Assembly: GCA_963668365.1 (NCBI GenBank)
Contig: OY764266.1
Location: forward strand, 2,542,001-2,606,000
Reading direction: 5' to 3'
DNA length: 64,000 bases
Source of the DNA: VXNE01 sp963668365
GTDB taxonomy: Bacteria > Pseudomonadota > Gammaproteobacteria > Pseudomonadales > Azotimanducaceae
Of the stretch, positions 17,005-23,878 are shown one piece after another; the stretch's first letter is position 1, and each line of letters starts with the position of its first letter. A program made the position numbers and the translations under genes. The notes under the pieces were generated by a model. The model was not told the DNA's origin and did no database searches. It was given only the letters and a program-made list of their open reading frames with translations.

Positions 17005-17970
17005 TCAGCCGAAGAGGTTCGCGGAAACTGCATCGAGTTTCTCGCGCACCGATTCCTCCATTGTCCAGTCGACCGCGCCCAGGTTGTCATCGAGGTGCGC
17101 GACCGTATCGCCGCCGGTGATCGCGACGGTGAGTTCCGGATGCGAAATCGCCCAGGCCAAGGCCACCTGCGCGGGCGTCTTGCCGAGTTCGCGCGCGAGT
17201 TCGATGACGGTCGCGACGGCCTTGCCCCTGTCGCCTGCCATATTTCGGCGATATTCCTCCGGACGCGATGCCCAATGCGTTCCAGGCGGCGGGTCCGTGT
17301 CTGGCGAATAGAGGCCGCTCAGTAGTCCGGTGCCCAGCGGGCTGAACGCCATGGCACCGAGGCCCTCTTCTCGGATGATGGGGAACATCTCCCGCTCCAT
17401 CTGTCGATAGATCAGGCTGTACCTGTGCTGCACGACCATGAACGGGTTCGCGTGGACCCGGTCCGCCGTCCAGAGCGCCTTGCAGACCTGCCATGCCTGG
17501 AAGTTGCAGCACCCGACGTAGCGGACCTTGCCGGAACGCACGAGGTCGTCCAGGGCACGAACGGTCTCCTCGATGGGCGTGGTCGGGTCGTAGCGGTGGA
17601 TCAGGTAGAAGTCGATGTGGTCGGTGCCGATGTTCTTAAGTGACCTCTCCGCTTCCCGAATGATGTGATACCGGGATGCCCCGTGATCGTTCGGTCCTGG
17701 ACCGATGACCTGCTCGACCTTGGAAGTGATCAGGACATCGTCCCGCTTGCCCTTGAGCGCCTTGCCCAGAATGGCCTCCGACATCCGCACGTTGGCCCGG
17801 TCGTCCATCAGTCCGTAGATGTTGGCGCAATCGATGAGGTTGATGCCCTGCGCGATCGCGTGCTCGACCATCCGCTGGGCTTCGGCCGCGTCGTCCTGGC
17901 CCCGCAGTCCGAGGCCGACCGCCAGGCGACTGACGCGTACGCCAGACTTGCCAAAGTTTATATATTCCAT
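17005..17970 (-). CDS. Aldo/keto reductase
   Basis: 321 aa NAD(P)H-dependent oxidoreductase of the AKR barrel fold. The catalytic tetrad is complete: Asp47 and Tyr52 in NLIDCANIYG, Lys84 in LITSKVEQ, His125 in YLIHRYDP. The cofactor end is seen in LGAMAFSPLGTGLLSG. Begins MEYINFGKSGVRVSRL, typical of the family. It lies 41 bases downstream of the VOC gene, likely in the same transcript. Substrate is not indicated by the sequence; sugar or aldehyde reduction is possible. Confidence 0.9.
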   Translation of the reverse strand: MEYINFGKSGVRVSRLAVGLGLRGQDDAAEAQRMVEHAIAQGINLIDCANIYGLMDDRANVRMSEAILGKALKGKRDDVLITSKVEQVIGPGPNDHGASRYHIIREAERSLKNIGTDHIDFYLIHRYDPTTPIEETVRALDDLVRSGKVRYVGCCNFQAWQVCKALWTADRVHANPFMVVQHRYSLIYRQMEREMFPIIREEGLGAMAFSPLGTGLLSGLYSPDTDPPPGTHWASRPEEYRRNMAGDRGKAVATVIELARELGKTPAQVALAWAISHPELTVAITGGDTVAHLDDNLGAVDWTMEESVREKLDAVSANLFG

Positions 17971-18011
17971 GAGGTTGCTCTCTCAATTTATAGTTATTTC
18001 GAACAGTGCTG

Positions 18012-18461
18012 CTAGACGTCCTCGAGCACCAGTTCGCCAAGGGTGCGGCCCGGCGCCCGCATCATCGCCAGTCCTTCCTCGGCGGTTTCCGTCGTATTGA
18101 AGAAGTACTCGATCCTGTTTCCGTCGGGATCGCGGAAGTAGACGCTCTTCGTCATCCCATGATCGGTGAGGTGGTCAATCCGGGCGCCAGAGGATTTGAG
18201 GCGTCGATGGACCTCCTTCAGTTCGTCCATGTTCTCGATCTGCACCGCGATGTGATTGAGACCGAGATCCCCGGCCGGCGCGGCGTCCTGAGGCGCCTGG
18301 AACAGGGCCAGATCATGATGAATTTTCCCGCACGTCAGAAACGTGCCTCGTTCGCGCTTGAGCGCGACCTGAAAGCCCAGTACTTCCGTGTAGAATCTTT
18401 CGGACACCGCCAGGTCCCTGACGTTGAGGACCACATGCCCGATTCGCTTGGGTTGGACCAT
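18012..18461 (-). CDS. VOC (glyoxalase/extradiol dioxygenase-like) protein
   Basis: 149 aa from ATG 18461, with AGGAG eight bases upstream. A single VOC module with the paired beta-alpha-beta-beta-beta units: RIGHVVLNVRDLAVSERFYTE, then LNHIAVQIENMDELKEVHRRL and VYFRDPDGNRIEYFF. Candidate metal ligands are His in GHVVL, His in NHIAV and Glu in RIEYF, as in the catechol dioxygenase-like branch. First gene of a run that continues with the aldo/keto reductase. Reaction is unknown. Confidence 0.85.
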   Translation of the reverse strand: MVQPKRIGHVVLNVRDLAVSERFYTEVLGFQVALKRERGTFLTCGKIHHDLALFQAPQDAAPAGDLGLNHIAVQIENMDELKEVHRRLKSSGARIDHLTDHGMTKSVYFRDPDGNRIEYFFNTTETAEEGLAMMRAPGRTLGELVLEDV

Positions 18462-18570
18462 TGGAGTTTCTCCTGCAGCAGATTGCGATTGCGCCGTTTG
18501 ACAGTCAGCCATCATATCTCGCGGCGGCGCGCGGTTCGACAACACGGCGACTCTACAGACGGGCCATGCG

Positions 18571-18614
18571 TTGACGGCCAAGTGTATTAGGTGTATTAAT
18601 TCTGCTAGTACACT
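18571..18614 (+). promoter_or_regulatory. Promoter with YtrA-type operator for the GntR/ABC operon
   Basis: A strong promoter is visible: TTGACG (18571-18576), 17 bases, TATTAA (18594-18599). An inverted repeat GTGTA-13-TACAC spans 18591-18613 and covers the -10 box. A further AGTGTATTA half-site starts at 18581. From memory, the YtrA site of Bacillus subtilis is AGTGTA-13-TACACT, so half-site and spacing match. This supports autorepression by the GntR protein encoded 23 bases downstream. Confidence 0.78.
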
Positions 18615-18636
18615 CTCGAGAGGCTCCGCAGGCCGG

Positions 18637-19029
18637 ATGTTCGCGCTCAATCCTTCGTCGGGCGTGCCGATCTACCGCCAGATCGTCCAGCAGGCCCGTT
18701 ACGCGATCGCAAGCGGTCGAGTGGAGCCCGGTGACCGGCTGCCATCCGTGCGCGCCATTGCCACGCAACTCGGGATCAACCCCATGACGGTGTCGAAGGC
18801 GTACTCGATGCTTGAGCAAATGGGCGTGGTCGTACGCCGACCTGGGATCGGGATGGTCGTATCGGACACGGGCGCGAGTCCTGCGGAAGCCATCGACGAG
18901 GACCTGCGAACCCTGGTGCAGACAGCCAAGCAACTCGGTCTGTTGCGGAAGGAACTCGTTGCACGAATCGACAAGATCTGGGAGGAGGAATGGATCGATC
19001 AGCCGATCCGTCTGCGCCGCTCGCGCTGA
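18637..19029 (+). CDS. GntR-family regulator, YtrA subfamily
   Basis: 130 aa from the ATG at 18637. The winged helix domain occupies most of the protein: VPIYRQIVQQARYAIASGRV, GDRLPSVRAIATQLGINPMTVSKAYSMLEQMGVV, then a short C-terminal helix instead of a large effector domain. That short form and an ABC ATPase gene overlapping the 3' end by 40 bases are the hallmark of YtrA regulators. It probably represses its own operon through the site overlapping the promoter. Effector is unknown; in Bacillus, cell-wall antibiotics relieve a related system. Confidence 0.88.
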   Translation: MFALNPSSGVPIYRQIVQQARYAIASGRVEPGDRLPSVRAIATQLGINPMTVSKAYSMLEQMGVVVRRPGIGMVVSDTGASPAEAIDEDLRTLVQTAKQLGLLRKELVARIDKIWEEEWIDQPIRLRRSR

Positions 19030-19844
19030 ACGGCGTTTCCGCCGGCTACGAGCGAAGCGAAACGGATCGCGTCCTCGGCGATGTCGACCTGGAACTGGCG
19101 CCTGGGACCATCACGGGTCTGCTGGGACGCAACGGCAGCGGCAAGACGACGCTCATGCGCGTCGCTATCGGGTTGATGCGGGCGCGCGCCGGCACGGCAA
19201 GGCTGTTCGGCGTGGACTCCTGGGACACGCCCGCGGAGACTCGAAAGCGGATCGGATACGTGCCGCAACGGTTCTCGGGCTTCGGCTGGATGACCGTGGA
19301 CGCCTGCCTCGCCATGATCGGAGCGCACTACGACTCCTGGGACCAGGCGCTGATCAACGACCTCAAGCGGGAGTGGCGCCTGGCGGACCGCAAAATCGAC
19401 AAGCTCTCGCCCGGCGACCAGCAAAAGGTCGCCATCTTGCTCGCTGTCGGGCACAAGCCGGATCTGCTGCTCCTCGACGAGCCTGCCGCGAGCCTCGATG
19501 CCGCCGCTCGACGGAACTTCATGAAGGCACTTGCGGAACTGAACGTCGACCACCGCCAGACCGTGCTGCTATCGAGCCACATCATCAGCGATATCGAGCG
19601 CGTCGCCTCTCATATCGCGATCCTGCACAACGGACGCATCACCTGTCACGAAGCCCTCGACGACATCAGGGAGCGGGTGGGTTTGGTGACCATGAGGGAA
19701 CCCCCATCGACGCACCAAAACGTCCTCGCGTCCCATGGCGACCGCTATTGGGTCTGGGACCCCGATGAGTACGGGTTCGCTTCGGACATGCGCGTGGACA
19801 AGGTCGTGCTGGAAGACCTGTTCGCGGGCATGACGTCTCGATGA
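18990..19844 (+). CDS. ABC transporter ATP-binding protein (YtrB-like)
   Basis: 284 aa. Walker A is GLLGRNGSGKTTLMR, the Q-loop lies near VPQRFSGFGWMTVD, the signature is degenerate (LSPGDQQKVAILLAVG instead of LSGGQ), Walker B is LLLLDEPAASLD, and the switch His is in LLSSHII. The start overlaps the GntR gene by 40 bases and the stop overlaps the membrane gene (ATGA), so all three are translated together. With the next gene it should form a drug- or stress-related exporter. Confidence 0.9.
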   Translation: MDRSADPSAPLALNGVSAGYERSETDRVLGDVDLELAPGTITGLLGRNGSGKTTLMRVAIGLMRARAGTARLFGVDSWDTPAETRKRIGYVPQRFSGFGWMTVDACLAMIGAHYDSWDQALINDLKREWRLADRKIDKLSPGDQQKVAILLAVGHKPDLLLLDEPAASLDAAARRNFMKALAELNVDHRQTVLLSSHIISDIERVASHIAILHNGRITCHEALDDIRERVGLVTMREPPSTHQNVLASHGDRYWVWDPDEYGFASDMRVDKVVLEDLFAGMTSR

Positions 19845-21175
19845 ATTCTCCCATCGACAATGTTGCCCGCGGAGACCGGTACATGAACGGTGCCCTTGGG
19901 CCGTGGATAGAGACATTGAAACCCACTGTGGAGTTGCTACGGTCATTCCAGCCGGAGGTTTGGCCGGTCTTCGTCATACTGGTGACTTGCTTCATCCTGG
20001 CGGGCCTGTATCCATTCTTCGCCGCCAGCAATGCGATGCTGGTATTCACAGTCGGGAGTCTTGCCTGGCTCGTCGGTAGTCGGATCGGCCAGTTGGCGGT
20101 TTGGCCAGGCAGCATGCTTGTTCCCCTGTACACGGGGACGTTGTTCGTCCTGGGCGTCTCCAGTATTTTGCTGGCTACGTCAGTCACCGTGCTCGCGTGC
20201 TGGTCTCTGGACAATCCGGCGCCGGCGGCGGCGCCAGCCATGCTGGTTGGTGCCGCCGTGATGCGCTATGCGATCCGTCGCCGCGTCACCCCAGGAGGTA
20301 TCGCCATCTGGTGGGGGATCTTGGCGTTCGCCGCGCTATGCGGCGCCGCCTTCGATGGAGCAAGACAGCCGCTGGTTCAATTGGCGCAGGCCTCATACGT
20401 GCTTTCGCCTGTCTGGATACAGTTAGCTGCCCTGTCGCTCTTCGGTTTGATCGTTCCCGGCCTGCGACGTGACCTGGCTCCGTCTGAGGCTGGCGCTGAT
20501 CCGGCCGTCGAGTCGCCGATCGGGTTCGGGAGCTTGTCCCGAGAGGATCTCCGGAAGGGACTTTCGCAGGCTGCCGGAGTGCTGGGGATCCTCGTTTTGT
20601 GGTGGTACTTCTTTCCCCGGATTGCTGTCCTCGAGTTTTTCTTCATTGTCGTGTGGTTGAGTACGCTTGGCGGTGCCATCTGCAACTGGTGGGAATCTGC
20701 GGTTCACGTTCAACTGTCACGAGACTGGATCTTCGGCATCGCGCAGGGTCGCAAGGAACTCGGGCGTCGAGCAGCGGTGCGGGTCGTATGGATGTCACTC
20801 CCATTTCTTGTGCTCGGAACCGGTTGGTCGGCTATCCATGCCTTGTTGATCGCCCCGGGGAAGGGACTCCTTCTCGATGAAGTTCTGCTCGTCCACGTCA
20901 GCGGGCTCCTGATCGCCACGTCGCTATGCCTCGTGACCCGACGACTGCCGCCATCCCGTGCTTTTAGTCGATGGGCGGGTTGCCTGGTGATGGGTTTGGG
21001 CGGGGGTATATGTGTGTCCCTGGCGTTCTCCGAGTACGATGGGTGGCACTACGCGATGCTCGCACTGGCGCTGATCGGCGCTGCCGTATTGACGGTGTTT
21101 CTGGGCGGCCGCGCCCTGGCGGGAGCGGAGATCCGGACGGAGGTTCCCGTTTCTCGCCGAGGTGAACTTCGCTGA
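19841..21175 (+). CDS. ABC transporter membrane subunit (hypothetical permease)
   Basis: 444 aa with about ten to twelve hydrophobic segments (for example VWPVFVILVTCFILAGLYPF, MLVFTVGSLAWLVGS, AGVLGILVLWWYFFPRIAVL, AMLALALIGAAVLTVFLGG). There is no obvious permease signature, but position directly after the ATPase with an ATGA overlap makes it the transmembrane partner. The last residues run to 21175, 22 bases before the convergent VapC gene. Substrate unknown. Confidence 0.78.
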   Translation: MNSPIDNVARGDRYMNGALGPWIETLKPTVELLRSFQPEVWPVFVILVTCFILAGLYPFFAASNAMLVFTVGSLAWLVGSRIGQLAVWPGSMLVPLYTGTLFVLGVSSILLATSVTVLACWSLDNPAPAAAPAMLVGAAVMRYAIRRRVTPGGIAIWWGILAFAALCGAAFDGARQPLVQLAQASYVLSPVWIQLAALSLFGLIVPGLRRDLAPSEAGADPAVESPIGFGSLSREDLRKGLSQAAGVLGILVLWWYFFPRIAVLEFFFIVVWLSTLGGAICNWWESAVHVQLSRDWIFGIAQGRKELGRRAAVRVVWMSLPFLVLGTGWSAIHALLIAPGKGLLLDEVLLVHVSGLLIATSLCLVTRRLPPSRAFSRWAGCLVMGLGGGICVSLAFSEYDGWHYAMLALALIGAAVLTVFLGGRALAGAEIRTEVPVSRRGELR

Positions 21176-21197
21176 GGTTGTTCAGCTTGGCCTTTTC

Positions 21198-21593
21198 CTA
21201 CGACCAAACGCGTCCGCGCCATCCCGGGTTTCCGTCCAGCGTGTCGAACTCAGCGTCTTTGGAAATCAGTGCCAAGCCCATTTCGATTGCTGTTGCGGCG
21301 ATGAATCGGTCGAATGGATCCCGACGGGTCCAATCGAGGGCGGCAGCCCGGGCCGCGACCCCGCGAGTGAAGGGAGCGGACACGGTCTGCTTCTCGGACA
21401 GCAGCGCATCGATGTGCGGCGCGATTTCCGGCCATTTGCCCAGGCGCGCCTTGCGAACGATCTCGTAGACGCTGATGGGGCTAACGTGGACGGCGTCTGC
21501 CTCGAGGATTGCCGTCTTCGCATTGCCGCCGAGACGGGCCGAGTCCATCAGACCCCAAATCCACGCATGCGTGTCGAGCAGGACCGCGCTCAC
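21198..21593 (-). CDS. vapC: VapC-type PIN-domain toxin
   Basis: 131 aa. The PIN acidic residues are visible: Asp7 in VLLDTHAWIW, Glu44 in SVYEIVRKARLG, Asp in RRDPFDRFIAATAIE, and Asp in LISKDAEF. VapC proteins cleave RNA, often initiator tRNA or 23S rRNA loops; the target here is unknown. It follows its antitoxin with a four-base overlap. The protein is full length. Confidence 0.9.
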   Translation of the reverse strand: MSAVLLDTHAWIWGLMDSARLGGNAKTAILEADAVHVSPISVYEIVRKARLGKWPEIAPHIDALLSEKQTVSAPFTRGVAARAAALDWTRRDPFDRFIAATAIEMGLALISKDAEFDTLDGNPGWRGRVWS

Positions 21594-21820
21594 TCCTTGC
21601 CTTCCCAGCGAGCCAGTTCTTCCTCGTCCATGGGATCATCGAAATCCGGAACGGTGTCGACCAGGTTCGCCAGGGTGTCGAACTGGAATCCGCCCGGCTT
21701 CACGGGCACAAGCCGAACCGCCGGCTTGCCCTTGCGCGCGATCACCACGTCGTCGCCGGCTTCGGCGGCCGCGATGAGTTTCGAGAGCTGGGACTTCGCG
21801 TTGTGGACGTTGACAAGCAT
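21590..21820 (-). CDS. Phd/YefM-type antitoxin of the VapC toxin
   Basis: 76 aa. The N-terminus VNVHNAKSQLSKLIAAAEAGDDVVIARKGKPAVRLVP is the Phd/YefM DNA-binding fold; the C-terminal acidic tail with DPMDEEELARWEGKE should wrap the toxin. First gene of the pair; overlaps vapC by four bases. Probably autoregulates through the double palindrome just upstream. Confidence 0.9.
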   Translation of the reverse strand: MLVNVHNAKSQLSKLIAAAEAGDDVVIARKGKPAVRLVPVKPGGFQFDTLANLVDTVPDFDDPMDEEELARWEGKE

Positions 21821-21833
21821 TGCCAGCGTTTAT

Positions 21834-21877
21834 CTAGCTAGACTAGCTAGTATAGGTGCGACGGCTCGTTGCGGCAA
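21834..21877 (-). promoter_or_regulatory. VapBC promoter and operator
   Basis: On the minus strand TTGCCG (21877-21872), 17 bases, TATACT (21854-21849). Touching the -10 is CTAGCTAGACTAGCTAG (21834-21850): two copies of the palindrome CTAGCTAG around a central A. It lies 14 bases upstream of the antitoxin ATG and is the likely site for the toxin-antitoxin complex. Confidence 0.75.
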
Positions 21878-21901
21878 ACGGGCTGCATTGTCCGCGACCG
21901 G

Positions 21902-22651
21902 TCAGTCGAACAGCAGTCCGCCGTTCAGGTCCACGACTTCGCCGGTGACGAATCCCGCGAGGGGGTGGGTCAGGAAGGTCACCACGTGGGCGAACTCTTC
22001 GGCTTCGCAGAAGCGCCCGACCGGTATCTGGTCCAGCACCGCCCGCTGTTCCGCCTCGGTCAGTTGTTCGGTCACCATCGGCGTTCTCACGTAGGCGGGG
22101 GCGATACCGTTCACTGTCACCCCGTCCCCGGCCACTTCCCGCGCCAGAGAGAACGTCAATGCCGCCAGCGCGCCCTTCGACGTGCTGTAGGCGGTGCCGG
22201 CGGTCAGGCCCCCGTTCTTCCCCGCCAGCGAGCAGGTGTTGACGATCCGGCCCCAGTTGCGTTCCCGCATGCCCGGCAGGACCGCCTGCGACATGTAAAG
22301 CGCGGCATCCAGGTTCACCGCCAGCACGTTCCGCCACTCCTGGGGCGTGGTGGTGGCCGACTTGTTGTTGGACAGGATTCCGGCGTTGTTCACCAGGATG
22401 TCGACCCCGCCGACCTCGTCCGGGAGCCGCCCCGCGGTGGCGCTGATCTCTTCCGCGTCGCGCAGGTCGATCTTCGCGGCGATCGCATTCTCGCCCAGTT
22501 CGGCGGCAAGCTGGTCGAGCCTGTCCCGATCGATGTCCACCATGACGACCCTTGCGCCGCAGTCGATCAGGGCGCGGGTCGTCGCCAGGCCGAGCACGCC
22601 GGCGGCGCCGGTCACGATGGCCGTGTGGTCGGCGTGTGTGAGTGCCGTCAT
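21902..22651 (-). CDS. Short-chain dehydrogenase/reductase
   Basis: 249 aa classical SDR. Cofactor motif TGAAGVLGLA near the N-terminus, Asp in VVMVDIDRDR favouring NAD(H), NNAG in ILVNNAGILS, and active site Ser in NTCSLAGKNGG with YSTSK (Tyr/Lys). C-terminus GFVTGEVVDLNGGLLFD is typical. ATG 22651 is chosen because homology begins there. It lies 20 bases after the transaldolase gene, so both are one operon; a role in carbohydrate or polyol metabolism is plausible. Confidence 0.9.
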   Translation of the reverse strand: MTALTHADHTAIVTGAAGVLGLATTRALIDCGARVVMVDIDRDRLDQLAAELGENAIAAKIDLRDAEEISATAGRLPDEVGGVDILVNNAGILSNNKSATTTPQEWRNVLAVNLDAALYMSQAVLPGMRERNWGRIVNTCSLAGKNGGLTAGTAYSTSKGALAALTFSLAREVAGDGVTVNGIAPAYVRTPMVTEQLTEAEQRAVLDQIPVGRFCEAEEFAHVVTFLTHPLAGFVTGEVVDLNGGLLFD

Positions 22652-22671
22652 GCGGACCGGGGAATGCGGCG

Positions 22672-23736
22672 CTACACCAGCATCCGGCCGCGCACGATGG
22701 CGAGCAGCTCGTAGTAGCCGTCGATGAACTGATTCAGGGTGTGAATCGAAGGGCCGTAGCCGGCGAACTCGTCCGGAGTCATGCCGTCCGGCTCGTATGC
22801 CCGGCGGAAGTCCACGAAGTTCGTCCGCAGCGCCTCCAGGTGGGAAGCGTCCACCGGTTCGTGCAGCGACGGACCCACGTCGACTTCGGCGGCGTCGAAT
22901 TCCTTCCAGTTCTCGTACGGAATCGTTTGCAGCACATTCGGGCCGATGGTGGCCGACCACTGCATGATGTTGCGGAAGGCGGCCCCGAGCAGCGTGCCCC
23001 TGTAGCCGGCTTGTTCGAAGATCTCGGCGGCCCGCTTGAAGACGGCGATTCCGGCCCACTCGAGCGCGTCGGGATCGATGTCGATGCCTTCGGCGTCGCG
23101 GACGCGCTTCAGGTGATCGTCGATCCGGCCGCGCATGACGGTGACATAGGGGTGGATCGAGTCGGGATCCCGCGCTTGCCGCAAACCGCGCTCGATCGCC
23201 TCCGCGGCGGCAACAGCCTGGGGCACGGAAAACGATACCGTCACGTTCACCGGCACTCCGCGCCGGGTGAGTTCCTCCACGGCGTCGAGGCCCGCCGCCG
23301 TGCACGGAATCTTGATGGCGACGTTGTCGGCCACCGACCTTAGGGAGACGCCATGCTCGACCATGCGCTTCGCGTCCGGGTACAGCGTGGGATTGACCTG
23401 CAGGGACAGGTATCCCGCTGTTCCGTCCATCCGCTCATGGACGGGCTTCAGTATCCCCGCCGCGATCCGTCCTATCCGGGCAATCATCTTCCAGGCGATT
23501 TCGACCTCGGTGTCGGTCGGGTGGTCGGCGATGAGCGCATCCATCTCCGGCAGCCACCGGTCCGGGTCGCCCTTGACCACGTTGCCGACGATCACCGGGT
23601 TCGACGTTGCCCCGACCGCCCCGTGGGCGACCGCATCGGACAGTTCCTCCGGATCGCAGGAATCGTTCCACCAGCGCGCGCCCAGCGCGCCCATCCGATG
23701 CATGTTGCCGACCGCGGCGGCCGTCATCTGGCTCAT
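22672..23736 (-). CDS. Transaldolase family protein
   Basis: 354 aa from ATG 23736, preceded by GGTGGAG. Transaldolase marks: GAVGATSNPVIV near the N-terminus (ATSNP motif) and the Schiff-base lysine region NVAIKIPCTAAGL, then GVPVNVTVSFSVPQAVAAAEA. Longer than the small fructose-6-phosphate aldolase group and lacks a glucose-6-phosphate isomerase fusion. Predicted to move a three-carbon unit between sugar phosphates. Upstream partner of the SDR in a two-gene operon. Confidence 0.87.
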   Translation of the reverse strand: MSQMTAAAVGNMHRMGALGARWWNDSCDPEELSDAVAHGAVGATSNPVIVGNVVKGDPDRWLPEMDALIADHPTDTEVEIAWKMIARIGRIAAGILKPVHERMDGTAGYLSLQVNPTLYPDAKRMVEHGVSLRSVADNVAIKIPCTAAGLDAVEELTRRGVPVNVTVSFSVPQAVAAAEAIERGLRQARDPDSIHPYVTVMRGRIDDHLKRVRDAEGIDIDPDALEWAGIAVFKRAAEIFEQAGYRGTLLGAAFRNIMQWSATIGPNVLQTIPYENWKEFDAAEVDVGPSLHEPVDASHLEALRTNFVDFRRAYEPDGMTPDEFAGYGPSIHTLNQFIDGYYELLAIVRGRMLV

Positions 23737-23878
23737 GTCTCTTTCTCCACCTCGCTTTTCGATTCTACATCCAACCACGAGTCCTGTCGGCTCTCTCTTG
23801 AGGCAAGGGCGCACGGGTATGATTGCCGGATTACGGAGTCGATCACCGACGAAGGATGCGGTCCGCCGCGATCGCCGA

